Shown one piece after another: positions 57,203 to 64,000 of a stretch of DNA of 64,000 nucleotides (position 1 is its first letter; every line of letters starts with the position of its first letter). Below the pieces are notes generated by a model. That model had not been told where the DNA came from and did no database searches. It worked only from the letters and a program-made list of their open reading frames with translations. Where the stretch lies: contig JBJETR010000036.1 in NCBI GenBank assembly GCA_051883415.1, positions 1 to 64,000 on the forward strand, written 5' to 3'. The translations under genes and the position numbers were made by a program. This DNA comes from HGM11368 sp051883415 (lineage in GTDB: Bacteria > Bacillota > Clostridia > Christensenellales > UBA3700).

Positions 57203-58018
57203 TTATTCTTGAAAAAGTTGCATTGCCACCTTGTAAACCAGGTCCTTGGTAAGATTGTTTTGTTTGGCTACTTGTTTGATTGCTTCCTTCTTGTCAATAC
57301 CCTGACTAATCTTGTCTTGTAGCTGTTCCTCGATGCTCTTGCTTTCTCCTTGCTCAACCTCAAACGGATGCTCGACTATCAGCACATATTCCCCCTTTGG
57401 GGTGTCAACTTGTATCTCTCCCAAAAATCCTATGAGGTGGCTCTCGTGAATTTTGGTAAGTTCTTTGATTACGTGTACTCGCCTGTCTCCAAAAGCGTTG
57501 TACAAAGCGTCAAGGTCTTTGTTGACGTCGTAAGGCGAACTGTAAAACACTAACGCACTGTCGTACCCCGCAAGCTTGGCAAGTAATTCTCTCTTGTCCT
57601 TGCCCTTGCTTGGCAAAAAGCCTACGAACGTCCATATCGGCTTGGTAATTCCGCTAAGTGCCATTGCACTAGTCACCGCCGTCGGTCCCGGGACGACTTC
57701 TATATCGTAGCCTCCGCTAATCAACTCGTCGACCACTATCGCTCCAGGATCGGAGATGCATGGCATTCCCGCATCGGTGACGAGCGCAACGCTCTGACCT
57801 TGGTCGAGCATAGATGCAATCTTCTCGGCACTCTCCCTCTCGTTGTGTTGATGACAACTAAATAGCGGCTTCTTGATATCGTAATAATTGAGTAGCCCTA
57901 GAGAATGACGAGTATCTTCGCAAGCAATCGCCGACACCTCTTTGAGCGTCTGTATAGCCCTATACGATATGTCGCCGAGATTGCCTATCGGCGTGCCTAC
58001 CAAGTACAACTTTGCCAT
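57203..58018 (-). CDS. rsmI: 16S rRNA (cytidine-1402 2'-O)-methyltransferase
   Basis: 271 residues. YraL/RsmI type: LYLVGTPIGNLGDISYRAI at the start, EDTRHSLGLLNYY, VTDAGMPCISDPG, VPGPTAVTSAMALSG, FVGFLPSKGKDKR. The start codon overlaps the cysS stop by one base, so it shares the Cys T-box transcript. Confidence 0.95.
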   Translation of the reverse strand: MAKLYLVGTPIGNLGDISYRAIQTLKEVSAIACEDTRHSLGLLNYYDIKKPLFSCHQHNERESAEKIASMLDQGQSVALVTDAGMPCISDPGAIVVDELISGGYDIEVVPGPTAVTSAMALSGITKPIWTFVGFLPSKGKDKRELLAKLAGYDSALVFYSSPYDVNKDLDALYNAFGDRRVHVIKELTKIHESHLIGFLGEIQVDTPKGEYVLIVEHPFEVEQGESKSIEEQLQDKISQGIDKKEAIKQVAKQNNLTKDLVYKVAMQLFQE

Positions 58019-59406
58019 TAGTTCTTATTAAGTTTGTAACCGTCTTTGGTGTCGAGAACTGCGTAGCCCTTTTGTGCAATTTGCTCACGCAAGCTGTCCG
58101 CCAAAGCGTAGTTTTTGTCAGCTTTGGCTTGTTTCCTTTGTTCCGCAAGGTCGATGACGTCTTGAGGTGCACTCTCTTGCTCGCTCTGCATAGGAGCAGC
58201 TTGGTTGAGACTCAAGCCCAAAACCTTGTCAAAGTCCAACGCCATAGCGTATACGTCCTTGCTCTTTGGCTCTTTGACCATCTTCCAAAGCACGCCGAGT
58301 GCCATAGGAATGTTGATATCGTCGTCTATTGCGTCGCAAAATTCCTTCTTATACTTTTCAAGCACCGCGGTATCGGTGGAGGCACTGCTAATCTTATGGT
58401 CGTAGAGTGCAGCCAAAAGTCTAGCGTACGATACCTTGGCTCCGTCCATACCTTCGAAGGTAAAGTTGAGCTTTTTGCGATAATGTGCATTGAGACAGAA
58501 GTATCTAAAGTCCATTGCGCTGTAGCCCATCTCTTCCAACTGACTGATGCGATAGGTGTTGCCGAGGCTCTTGGACATCTTGCCGTTGTTGACGAGCATA
58601 AACTCGCCATGCATCCAATAATTGACTGTCTTGCAACCCGTAAGCGCTTCGTTTTGGGCTATCTCGTTTTCGTGGTGAACGGGTATGTGGTCAACGCCTC
58701 CCGTATGCAAATCAAAGATTTCGCCGAGGTACTTTCTACTCATAGCCGAGCACTCGATATGCCAACCCGGATATCCCATGCCCCAAGGACTAGGCCACTG
58801 CATTATGTGGTTAGGCTCAGCCTTTTTCCATACCGCAAAGTCGGCAGGATGACGCTTTTGGCTATTGACGTCCACTCTTGCGCCTGCTTGTTGGTCGTCG
58901 AGTTTTAGACGGCTGAGTTTGCCGTACTCGGGGAATTTGGATATATCAAAATATATGCCGTCGTCGATCTCGTAAGCATATCCCTTGTCAACCAAGGCTT
59001 GAACGTAGTTGATCATATCTTGGATATGGTCGGTGGCTTTGGCAATTATCTCAGGTTTGCCGATATTGAGCTTGTTCAAATCTTCAAAAAATACGCCCGT
59101 ATAGTACTCGGCTATCTCGTAAGGCGACTTTTGTTGTTCTCTACTAGCCTTAGCCATCTTATCTTCGCCGTCATCGGCGTCGGACATAAGGTGTCCTACG
59201 TCGGTTATGTTCATTACACCTTTGATTTTGTATCCGTCGTATTTGAGCACTCTACGCAATATATCCATAAAGATATACGTCCTGAGATTGCCGATATGAG
59301 CATAGTTGTACACCGTTGGTCCGCAACTATACATGCATACTTTGTTGTCTTTGATTGGTTTGAATTCTTCTTTTTCTCTAGTCAACGTGTTGTATACTTT
59401 AAGCAT
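58018..59406 (-). CDS. cysS: Cysteinyl-tRNA synthetase
   Basis: 462 residues. Zinc-site Cys and HIGH box CMYSCGPTVYNYAHIGN, KMSKSLGN near 270, GWHIECSAMS and HHENEIAQNEA zinc ligands. The start at 59406 is chosen for its spacing to AAGGAG. Overlaps cysE by eight bases and is controlled with it by the Cys T-box. Confidence 0.96.
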   Translation of the reverse strand: MLKVYNTLTREKEEFKPIKDNKVCMYSCGPTVYNYAHIGNLRTYIFMDILRRVLKYDGYKIKGVMNITDVGHLMSDADDGEDKMAKASREQQKSPYEIAEYYTGVFFEDLNKLNIGKPEIIAKATDHIQDMINYVQALVDKGYAYEIDDGIYFDISKFPEYGKLSRLKLDDQQAGARVDVNSQKRHPADFAVWKKAEPNHIMQWPSPWGMGYPGWHIECSAMSRKYLGEIFDLHTGGVDHIPVHHENEIAQNEALTGCKTVNYWMHGEFMLVNNGKMSKSLGNTYRISQLEEMGYSAMDFRYFCLNAHYRKKLNFTFEGMDGAKVSYARLLAALYDHKISSASTDTAVLEKYKKEFCDAIDDDINIPMALGVLWKMVKEPKSKDVYAMALDFDKVLGLSLNQAAPMQSEQESAPQDVIDLAEQRKQAKADKNYALADSLREQIAQKGYAVLDTKDGYKLNKN

Positions 59407-60106
59407 TGTCATCTTCTCCTTGTGGTTGTTTGAATTCTTCGGCAAGTACTGCGTCGTCACTCATCGTTATACTGTATTTGCACGAATGCACGTCAAGCTT
59501 TTCTTCAAGTTTTGCCATACGGTCGTTGATTCTCTTAAACTCTTCGAGTATCGGATCGGGCAACTTGATTTGGTTGAGGTCGTCCACACGCTCGGTGTTT
59601 TGTCTGACTATTCTACCGGGTACACCTACCACCGTGCAGTGTGGCGGAACATCTTTGAGCACCACGCTACCCGCACCTATTTTGCTATCGTGTCCTATCG
59701 TAATTGGTCCGAGCACCTTGGCACCCGCCGATATCATGACGTTGTCTTGTATGGTAGGGTGTCTTTTGCCTGTGTCCTTGCCCGTACCGCCCAAGGTAAC
59801 TCCTTGATAGATTACTACGTTGCTACCAACCTCAGCCGTTTCGCCGATGACTACGCCTACGCCGTGGTCGATGAATACTCCGCCCGCAATCTTAGCCGCA
59901 GGGTGAATGTCCACACCCGTCAAACGCCTGGTGCGAGAAGCAATAGCTTTGGCAAGAAAAATCATCTTGTGATTATAAAACCAATGCGCTATGCGATGGC
60001 GAAACAAAGCTTTGAAGCCACCGTAAGTAAAAAAGATTTCCGCTTTGTTGCGTGCGGCAGGATCCTTCTCCATTGCCACTTGCAAGTCTTGTTTTATCTT
60101 TCCCAT
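59399..60106 (-). CDS. cysE: Serine O-acetyltransferase
   Basis: 235 residues. Left-handed beta-helix of hexapeptide repeats (VDIHPAAKIAGGVFIDHGVGVVIGETAEVGSNVVIYQGVTLGG), then GKRHPTIQDNVMISAGAKVLG. Makes O-acetylserine, the first step to cysteine. The C-terminus extends about 30 acidic residues beyond the core, ending GEDDNA, so the usual feedback-control tail is altered. First gene behind the Cys T-box. Confidence 0.95.
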   Translation of the reverse strand: MGKIKQDLQVAMEKDPAARNKAEIFFTYGGFKALFRHRIAHWFYNHKMIFLAKAIASRTRRLTGVDIHPAAKIAGGVFIDHGVGVVIGETAEVGSNVVIYQGVTLGGTGKDTGKRHPTIQDNVMISAGAKVLGPITIGHDSKIGAGSVVLKDVPPHCTVVGVPGRIVRQNTERVDDLNQIKLPDPILEEFKRINDRMAKLEEKLDVHSCKYSITMSDDAVLAEEFKQPQGEDDNA

Positions 60107-60171
60107 TTCTACTCCTATTTATATCAAATAACTCGATACGTATCGTTATTTTTGTTACATTTGCAATACAA

Positions 60172-60201
60172 AAGGCGTCTTTGCATGCACAAAGACGCCT
60201 T
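60172..60201 (-). terminator. T-box-controlled terminator
   Basis: AAGGCGTCTTTG-TGCATG-CAAAGACGCCTT followed by TTGTATT on the minus strand; competes with the T-box antiterminator. Confidence 0.9.
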
Positions 60202-60390
60202 ATGACGCGGTTCCACTTTGATTGGACTAATAGCCCCTCTCTATGCGCTATAACGGGCACGTCCGCCTTGACATTTCCTTCAAGGAGCGAGTCGACCGCA
60301 CTTTCTTGGTGTATGTCCGAGTGGCTTTCAGCCGCCGACCACTCTCTCTGTCGAACACTTGCCCAATACTCTTGTCGACCATTGCTTGTC
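60202..60390 (-). promoter_or_regulatory. Cysteine-specific T-box leader
   Basis: Minus strand. T-box motif AAAGTGGAACCGCG (about 60219-60206), Stem I closed by GTCGAC (60374-60379) and GTCGAC (60291-60296), with the specifier TGC (60300-60298) in AAGTGCGGTC. A UGC codon reads tRNA-Cys, agreeing with the cysE-cysS genes below. Confidence 0.9.
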
Positions 60391-60406
60391 GATATATTGT
60401 ATGTGT

Positions 60407-60435
60407 ATTATAAACTATCGGTCACACTTTGTCAA
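60407..60435 (-). promoter_or_regulatory. Promoter of the cysE-cysS-rsmI operon
   Basis: Minus strand TTGACA (60435-60430), 17-bp spacer, TATAAT (60412-60407), immediately after the argS stop codon. Confidence 0.8.
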
Positions 60436-60439
60436 GCGA

Positions 60440-62131
60440 TTACATTCTCTGTGGTGCTTTGATACCAAGCATCGTCAAACCGTTGGCAATAACCTGCTTG
60501 GTTGCAGATACCAACGACAATCTCGTCTTCTTGATTGCATCCGGTGCGTTGTTGATATTGTGCTCAAAGTAGAATTTGTTAAACGCCTTAGCAACGTCTA
60601 CGATATAGCGAGTCAAAATACTTGGCTCATATTTGCGTGCGCAATCTTTGAGTATATCGGGATATCTGTCGAGAAGTCTGATGAGGTCGGCAGACTCTCT
60701 ATTGTCCACGCCTTGATAATCGGCACTACAATCGATTGTACCACATCTCTCGAGCAACGAATTGCACCTAGCGTAGGTGTATTGAACGTAAGGTCCCGTC
60801 TCGCCGTCAAAGTTGAGGGCTTTGTCGTAACTAAACACCATATCTTTGATGCGAGAATTGAAAAGCACGCCAAATATTATTGCGCCCACGCCCACCATTT
60901 CTGCCGTAGCTTCTTTGTCTGGCAAATCGGGATTTTTGTCGTTGATGATATCCGTCGCCTTGGCGACTGCTTTGTTGAGCACGTCTTCCAAAAAGACTAC
61001 GTTGCCACCTCTCGTGGAGAGTGCGCCGTCTTCGAGCGACACCATTCCGTGTGCAACGTGTACCATGTCCTTGGACCACTCGCAACCCATCATCTCCAGC
61101 ACCTTGAAGATTTGTCTAAAATGCAAGTTTTGTTGATAAGCTACTACGTATAGACACTTGTAGAAGTCGTAGGTCTGCTTGCGATAAAATGCCGCCGCCA
61201 TATCTCTTGTTGCATACAGCGTTGCTCCGTCTGCTCTCACCAACAGGCATGGTGGCATATCTTCTGCCTCGTCAAATCTTACCACCTGCGCACCTTCGCT
61301 AAATTCCAATAGACCAAGCTCTCTCAACCTATTGAGCACAGGCTCCATTTTGTCATTATAAAAGCTCTCTCCCGCATAGCTGTCGAATTTGATAGATAGT
61401 CTATCGTATATTTTGCTCACCTCTTTGAGCGTAATTTGCTTGAACCAATCGAATAGTTCCAACGCCTCGGGATTGCCGTCCTCTATCGCCTTAAACCACG
61501 CTCTCGCCTCATCGTCGAGCTTAGGATTTTGCTCGGCTTCTTTGTGAAATCTTACGTATATGTCGAGCAGTCCTCTCACGCCTCTATTGTCGATATCCTC
61601 TCTATCGCCCCACATCTTGTATGCTACGATTAGTTTGCCAAACTGCGTGCCCCAATCCCCGAGGTGATTGATACCCACAACGTTGTAACCTAGTGCACCG
61701 AAGATGCGATATAAAGCTCCGCCGATGACGGTGTTGAGCAAGTGTCCCATATGGAAAGGCTTGGCAATATTGACGGAAGAATAGTCGATACATATCGTCT
61801 TGCCCTCGCCCTCTTTGCATTTGCCGTAATCGTCGCCCTCATTAGCTATTCTATTCAATACTCTCTCTGCAAACTCCGTCTTGTTGAGGGTAAAATTGAC
61901 GTAACCTGCCACTGCCTCAACCTTGGACAAAAAGTCAGGCAATTGTATGCTGCTAGCAATATTGACGGCAATATTGACGGGGGAAGTCCTAAAAATCGAA
62001 GCAAACTTGAAGCATGGCAAACAATAGTCGCCCATTGCACTGTCCTTAGGTAAAGCTATCAAGTCGTATATTTCGTTCTCCGTCACGCCGTCAACCTTGA
62101 TAAGTTGAGCAATAAGTCGTTTGTAATCCAT
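60440..62131 (-). CDS. argS: Arginyl-tRNA synthetase
   Basis: 563 residues. N-terminal additional domain (about 1-100), HIGH box in DYSSVNIAKPFHMGHLLNTVIGG, HLGDWGTQFGKLI, anticodon-binding DALR domain at the C-terminus, ending GLTMLGIKAPQRM. The KMSKS loop is not obvious, as usual for ArgS. The start at 62131 is seven bases after ychF with AAGGTGG; a GTG two codons earlier is less likely. Confidence 0.95.
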   Translation of the reverse strand: MDYKRLIAQLIKVDGVTENEIYDLIALPKDSAMGDYCLPCFKFASIFRTSPVNIAVNIASSIQLPDFLSKVEAVAGYVNFTLNKTEFAERVLNRIANEGDDYGKCKEGEGKTICIDYSSVNIAKPFHMGHLLNTVIGGALYRIFGALGYNVVGINHLGDWGTQFGKLIVAYKMWGDREDIDNRGVRGLLDIYVRFHKEAEQNPKLDDEARAWFKAIEDGNPEALELFDWFKQITLKEVSKIYDRLSIKFDSYAGESFYNDKMEPVLNRLRELGLLEFSEGAQVVRFDEAEDMPPCLLVRADGATLYATRDMAAAFYRKQTYDFYKCLYVVAYQQNLHFRQIFKVLEMMGCEWSKDMVHVAHGMVSLEDGALSTRGGNVVFLEDVLNKAVAKATDIINDKNPDLPDKEATAEMVGVGAIIFGVLFNSRIKDMVFSYDKALNFDGETGPYVQYTYARCNSLLERCGTIDCSADYQGVDNRESADLIRLLDRYPDILKDCARKYEPSILTRYIVDVAKAFNKFYFEHNINNAPDAIKKTRLSLVSATKQVIANGLTMLGIKAPQRM

Positions 62132-62138
62132 ATCCACC

Positions 62139-63230
62139 TTATACGTTGAAGCGGAAGAGCACCACGTCTCCGTCTTTGATGACGTAATCCTTGCCCTCGC
62201 TCCTTACCTTTCCTTTTTCTTTAGCGGCAGTGTAACTGCCAAGCTCGAGCAGCGTCTGCCAATCGACAATCTCTGCACGAATAAAGCCCTTCTCGAAGTC
62301 GGAGTGTATCTTGCCCGCCGCTTGAGGCGCTTTGGTCCCCTTGGTTATCGTCCAAGCTCTCGTCTCCTTTTCGCCCGCCGTGAGGTAGCTGATAAGTCCT
62401 AGCAATTCGTAGCAAGCGCTCACCAGCTTGTCAAGTCCGCTCTCGTCAATACCCAATTCCTCTTGGAACATTGCCTTGTCCTCAGGCTCCATACCCGCAA
62501 GGTCTTCTTCTATCTTGGCGCATAGAACTATAGTTCTGGCATCGTTGCGAGTTGCATACTCTTTGACAGCCTTGACGTAATCGTTGTCGGGTTGTCCGAT
62601 ATCTCCCTCGCCAATGTTGGCTGCATAGATGACAGGCTTGGTGGTAAGCAAGAACATATCGTTGACTATTGCTCTCTCGTCGTCACTCATCTCGATAAGA
62701 CGAGCCGGCTTGCCACTCTCGAGCTCTTGATATACTCTGTCGAGAAAATCCGCCTCTACAAGATACTTCTTATCTCCGCCCTTGGCGCTTGACCTTGCCT
62801 TGGCACTTCTCCTTTGCACAGTCTCCATATCGGCGAATATTAACTCAAATTCTATCGTCTCAATATCTCTCAATGGATTGACACTGCCGTCAACGTGCGT
62901 AATATTGGCATCGTCAAAGCATCTGACTACGTGCACGATTGCATCGACTTCTCTAATATGCGACAAAAACTTGTTGCCTAATCCCTCGCCTTTGGAAGCA
63001 CCCTTGACGAGACCTGCAATGTCGACGAATTCCAACACCGTCGGAGTAATCTTTTTGCTGTTGTAGAGCTTTGCCAAAGCGTCGAGTCTTGGATCGGGCA
63101 CGGCTACCACACCCACGTTGGGCTCAATGGTGCAAAACGGATAGTTGGCACTCTCCGCACCCGCTTGAGTGATTGCGTTGAAAAGTGTACTTTTACCTAC
63201 GTTAGGAAGTCCCACTACGCCTAATTTCAT
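62139..63230 (-). CDS. ychF: Redox-regulated ATPase YchF (Obg family)
   Basis: 363 residues. G1 GLPNVGKSTLFNAIT, G3 DIAGLVKGASKGEGLGN, the altered specificity motif NIGE (in place of NKxD, giving ATP preference), a coiled coil, and a C-terminal TGS domain (AWTITKGTKAPQAAGKIHSDFEKGFIRAEIV). Binds the ribosome. First gene of the pair with argS. Confidence 0.96.
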   Translation of the reverse strand: MKLGVVGLPNVGKSTLFNAITQAGAESANYPFCTIEPNVGVVAVPDPRLDALAKLYNSKKITPTVLEFVDIAGLVKGASKGEGLGNKFLSHIREVDAIVHVVRCFDDANITHVDGSVNPLRDIETIEFELIFADMETVQRRSAKARSSAKGGDKKYLVEADFLDRVYQELESGKPARLIEMSDDERAIVNDMFLLTTKPVIYAANIGEGDIGQPDNDYVKAVKEYATRNDARTIVLCAKIEEDLAGMEPEDKAMFQEELGIDESGLDKLVSACYELLGLISYLTAGEKETRAWTITKGTKAPQAAGKIHSDFEKGFIRAEIVDWQTLLELGSYTAAKEKGKVRSEGKDYVIKDGDVVLFRFNV

Positions 63231-63441
63231 ATTTTACCTCTCGTCTATATAATGTCTATATTATTATAATTAAAAATACCCTACAAGTAAAGCAAAATAA
63301 TCAAAAGCGTTGCTTTACACGTCCTTTTGGTTCTTTCGCACGTCTATAGTAAGATTATTGACACTACGTCGGATGCAACGCTAGCGACCTGCGATTGGCA
63401 TAAAACTCGATACGTGTCCATTGTTTTAATAAAATCGCTAC

Positions 63442-63466
63442 AAAAAAACAAGGCTCTCGCCTTGCT
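63442..63466 (-). terminator. Terminator of the gene at the window end
   Basis: CAAGGC-GAGA-GCCTTG followed by T7 on the minus strand, ten bases past the stop codon. Confidence 0.8.
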
Positions 63467-63476
63467 TTTTGTTTTG

Positions 63477-64000
63477 TCAACCTCTATATCTGGTACACTT
63501 TTCCACCCACGTCAAATCCGTTACGTTGAGTTTGCTTACGTTGTCCTGGTTGTAGGTGAAGTATCTATAATATTGATTTTGAGAAGTGCCGTGGAATAAC
63601 ACTATCGTCGCCTCCCAGCTATTGTAAGTATAGTAGTATCTCATAAGACCGCAATCCCAAATCTGCATGGTCACTTCGTGAAAGACGTAGTCCAAGTCTT
63701 TGGAACCCGTTGACTTTCTAAGTCCCTCTCTTCCGAGATCGAGTGCGGCGGATTTTGGATCTACTTTGATGAAAACTTCGTAGTAGCCCTCTCTATCGTT
63801 GTGGACAATCTTAGCCTCTTGGATATATGCCGGCAATATGTTGGCATTGTCGATATCTTGGTAATGCTTGTTGATTTTACCTTCTCCACTCGACACCCAT
63901 TGCTTGTCGGTGTATTTCGTACCCTTGCCTGCCTTATCCCAATTGATGTATCCACCTTCTCCCGGTTTGAAGTTGGCAACGGACTCATTATTGAGACCAC
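63477..64000 (-). CDS. C-terminal part of an uncharacterised protein (cut by window edge)
   Basis: The reading frame is open to the edge, giving at least 174 residues of a C-terminus. Seen: GLNNESVANFKPGEGGYINWD, many Tyr/Trp residues (MRYYYTYNSWEATIVLF) and a final CTRYRG. Soluble and beta-rich. It resembles clostridial secreted or lipoprotein domains, but the N-terminus is missing, so no signal can be checked. No family recognised. Confidence 0.6.
   Translation of the reverse strand, partial: GLNNESVANFKPGEGGYINWDKAGKGTKYTDKQWVSSGEGKINKHYQDIDNANILPAYIQEAKIVHNDREGYYEVFIKVDPKSAALDLGREGLRKSTGSKDLDYVFHEVTMQIWDCGLMRYYYTYNSWEATIVLFHGTSQNQYYRYFTYNQDNVSKLNVTDLTWVEKCTRYRG

Noticed and set aside
58012..58908. 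298-residue plus-strand reading frame over cysS
   Set aside because: Lies inside a certain cysS gene on the opposite strand; low-complexity shadow.
59306..61153. Long plus-strand reading frames over cysE, the T-box and argS
   Set aside because: They cross the T-box leader and certain genes of the other strand; shadows.

Overview
Organism. The window looks like a chromosomal contig from an anaerobic, Gram-positive, spore-lineage member of the Bacillota (Clostridia-like). Support: spmA/spmB spore-maturation homologues, a Cys T-box leader, an FMN riboswitch, a short Gram-positive type signal peptidase, FloA/NfeD, UPF0210/DUF951/DUF378-type small proteins, strong AAGGAG ribosome sites and TTGACA-17-TATAAT promoters. 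TGA is a normal stop codon. No 16S rRNA lies in the window, so species cannot be given; a gut commensal is inferred from the sialic-acid operon.

Layout. 0-6.6 kb: rRNA methyltransferase rlmD, a small zinc-ribbon protein divergent from an XRE repressor, an ATP-grasp/radical-SAM/cdd operon and an nfeD-floA membrane operon. 6.8-11.4 kb: one minus-strand sialic-acid operon (mutarotase, cytosolic sialidase, nanE, nanK-like ROK kinase, nanA) without a visible transporter. 11.5-20.5 kb: M29 aminopeptidase, birA, the ferrous iron operon feoA-feoB-cys-rich protein facing a TetR regulator with two matching palindromes in the shared promoter region, and a DUF2804/serine-protease-lipoprotein/mutarotase-fold cluster. 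20.5-24.7 kb: two clusters of short dispersed repeats flank an XRE regulator and an 894-residue BspA-type LRR lipoprotein. 24.7-29.3 kb: XRE plus kinase-like genes, FMN-riboswitch-controlled ribU, tRNA-Met, tRNA-fMet, a Ppx/GppA homologue and tRNA-Glu.

29.31-44.81 kb is an integrated mobile element of about 15.5 kb. It sits in the 3' end of tRNA-Glu, bounded by a 17-bp direct repeat (CTCGTTGGAGTCACCAA). It carries a tyrosine integrase, three XRE repressors with palindromic operators, an OB-fold ssDNA-binding protein, many tiny early genes, hairpin-rich non-coding segments, three secreted single-pass proteins with short basic C-terminal tails (one of 1181 residues built from nine InlB/Flg_new-type repeats), a membrane-tethered P-loop ATPase resembling the Zot/pI assembly ATPase of filamentous phages, and a truncated C5-methyltransferase. 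It has no relaxase, VirB4/VirD4, terminase, portal or tail genes. The best reading is an inovirus-like (filamentous) prophage of a Gram-positive host; the major coat protein and a replication initiator are not recognisable. This is the most novel part of the window.

45-64 kb is ordinary core genome: SDR, macrodomain protein, spmAB, zinc-ribbon membrane proteins, a possibly leaderless operon (degenerate alpha/beta hydrolase, DUF951, lepB, ACT, UPF0210, rlmB), an OmpR-type two-component system, a Cys-T-box operon (cysE-cysS-rsmI), ychF-argS and a gene fragment cut by the window edge.
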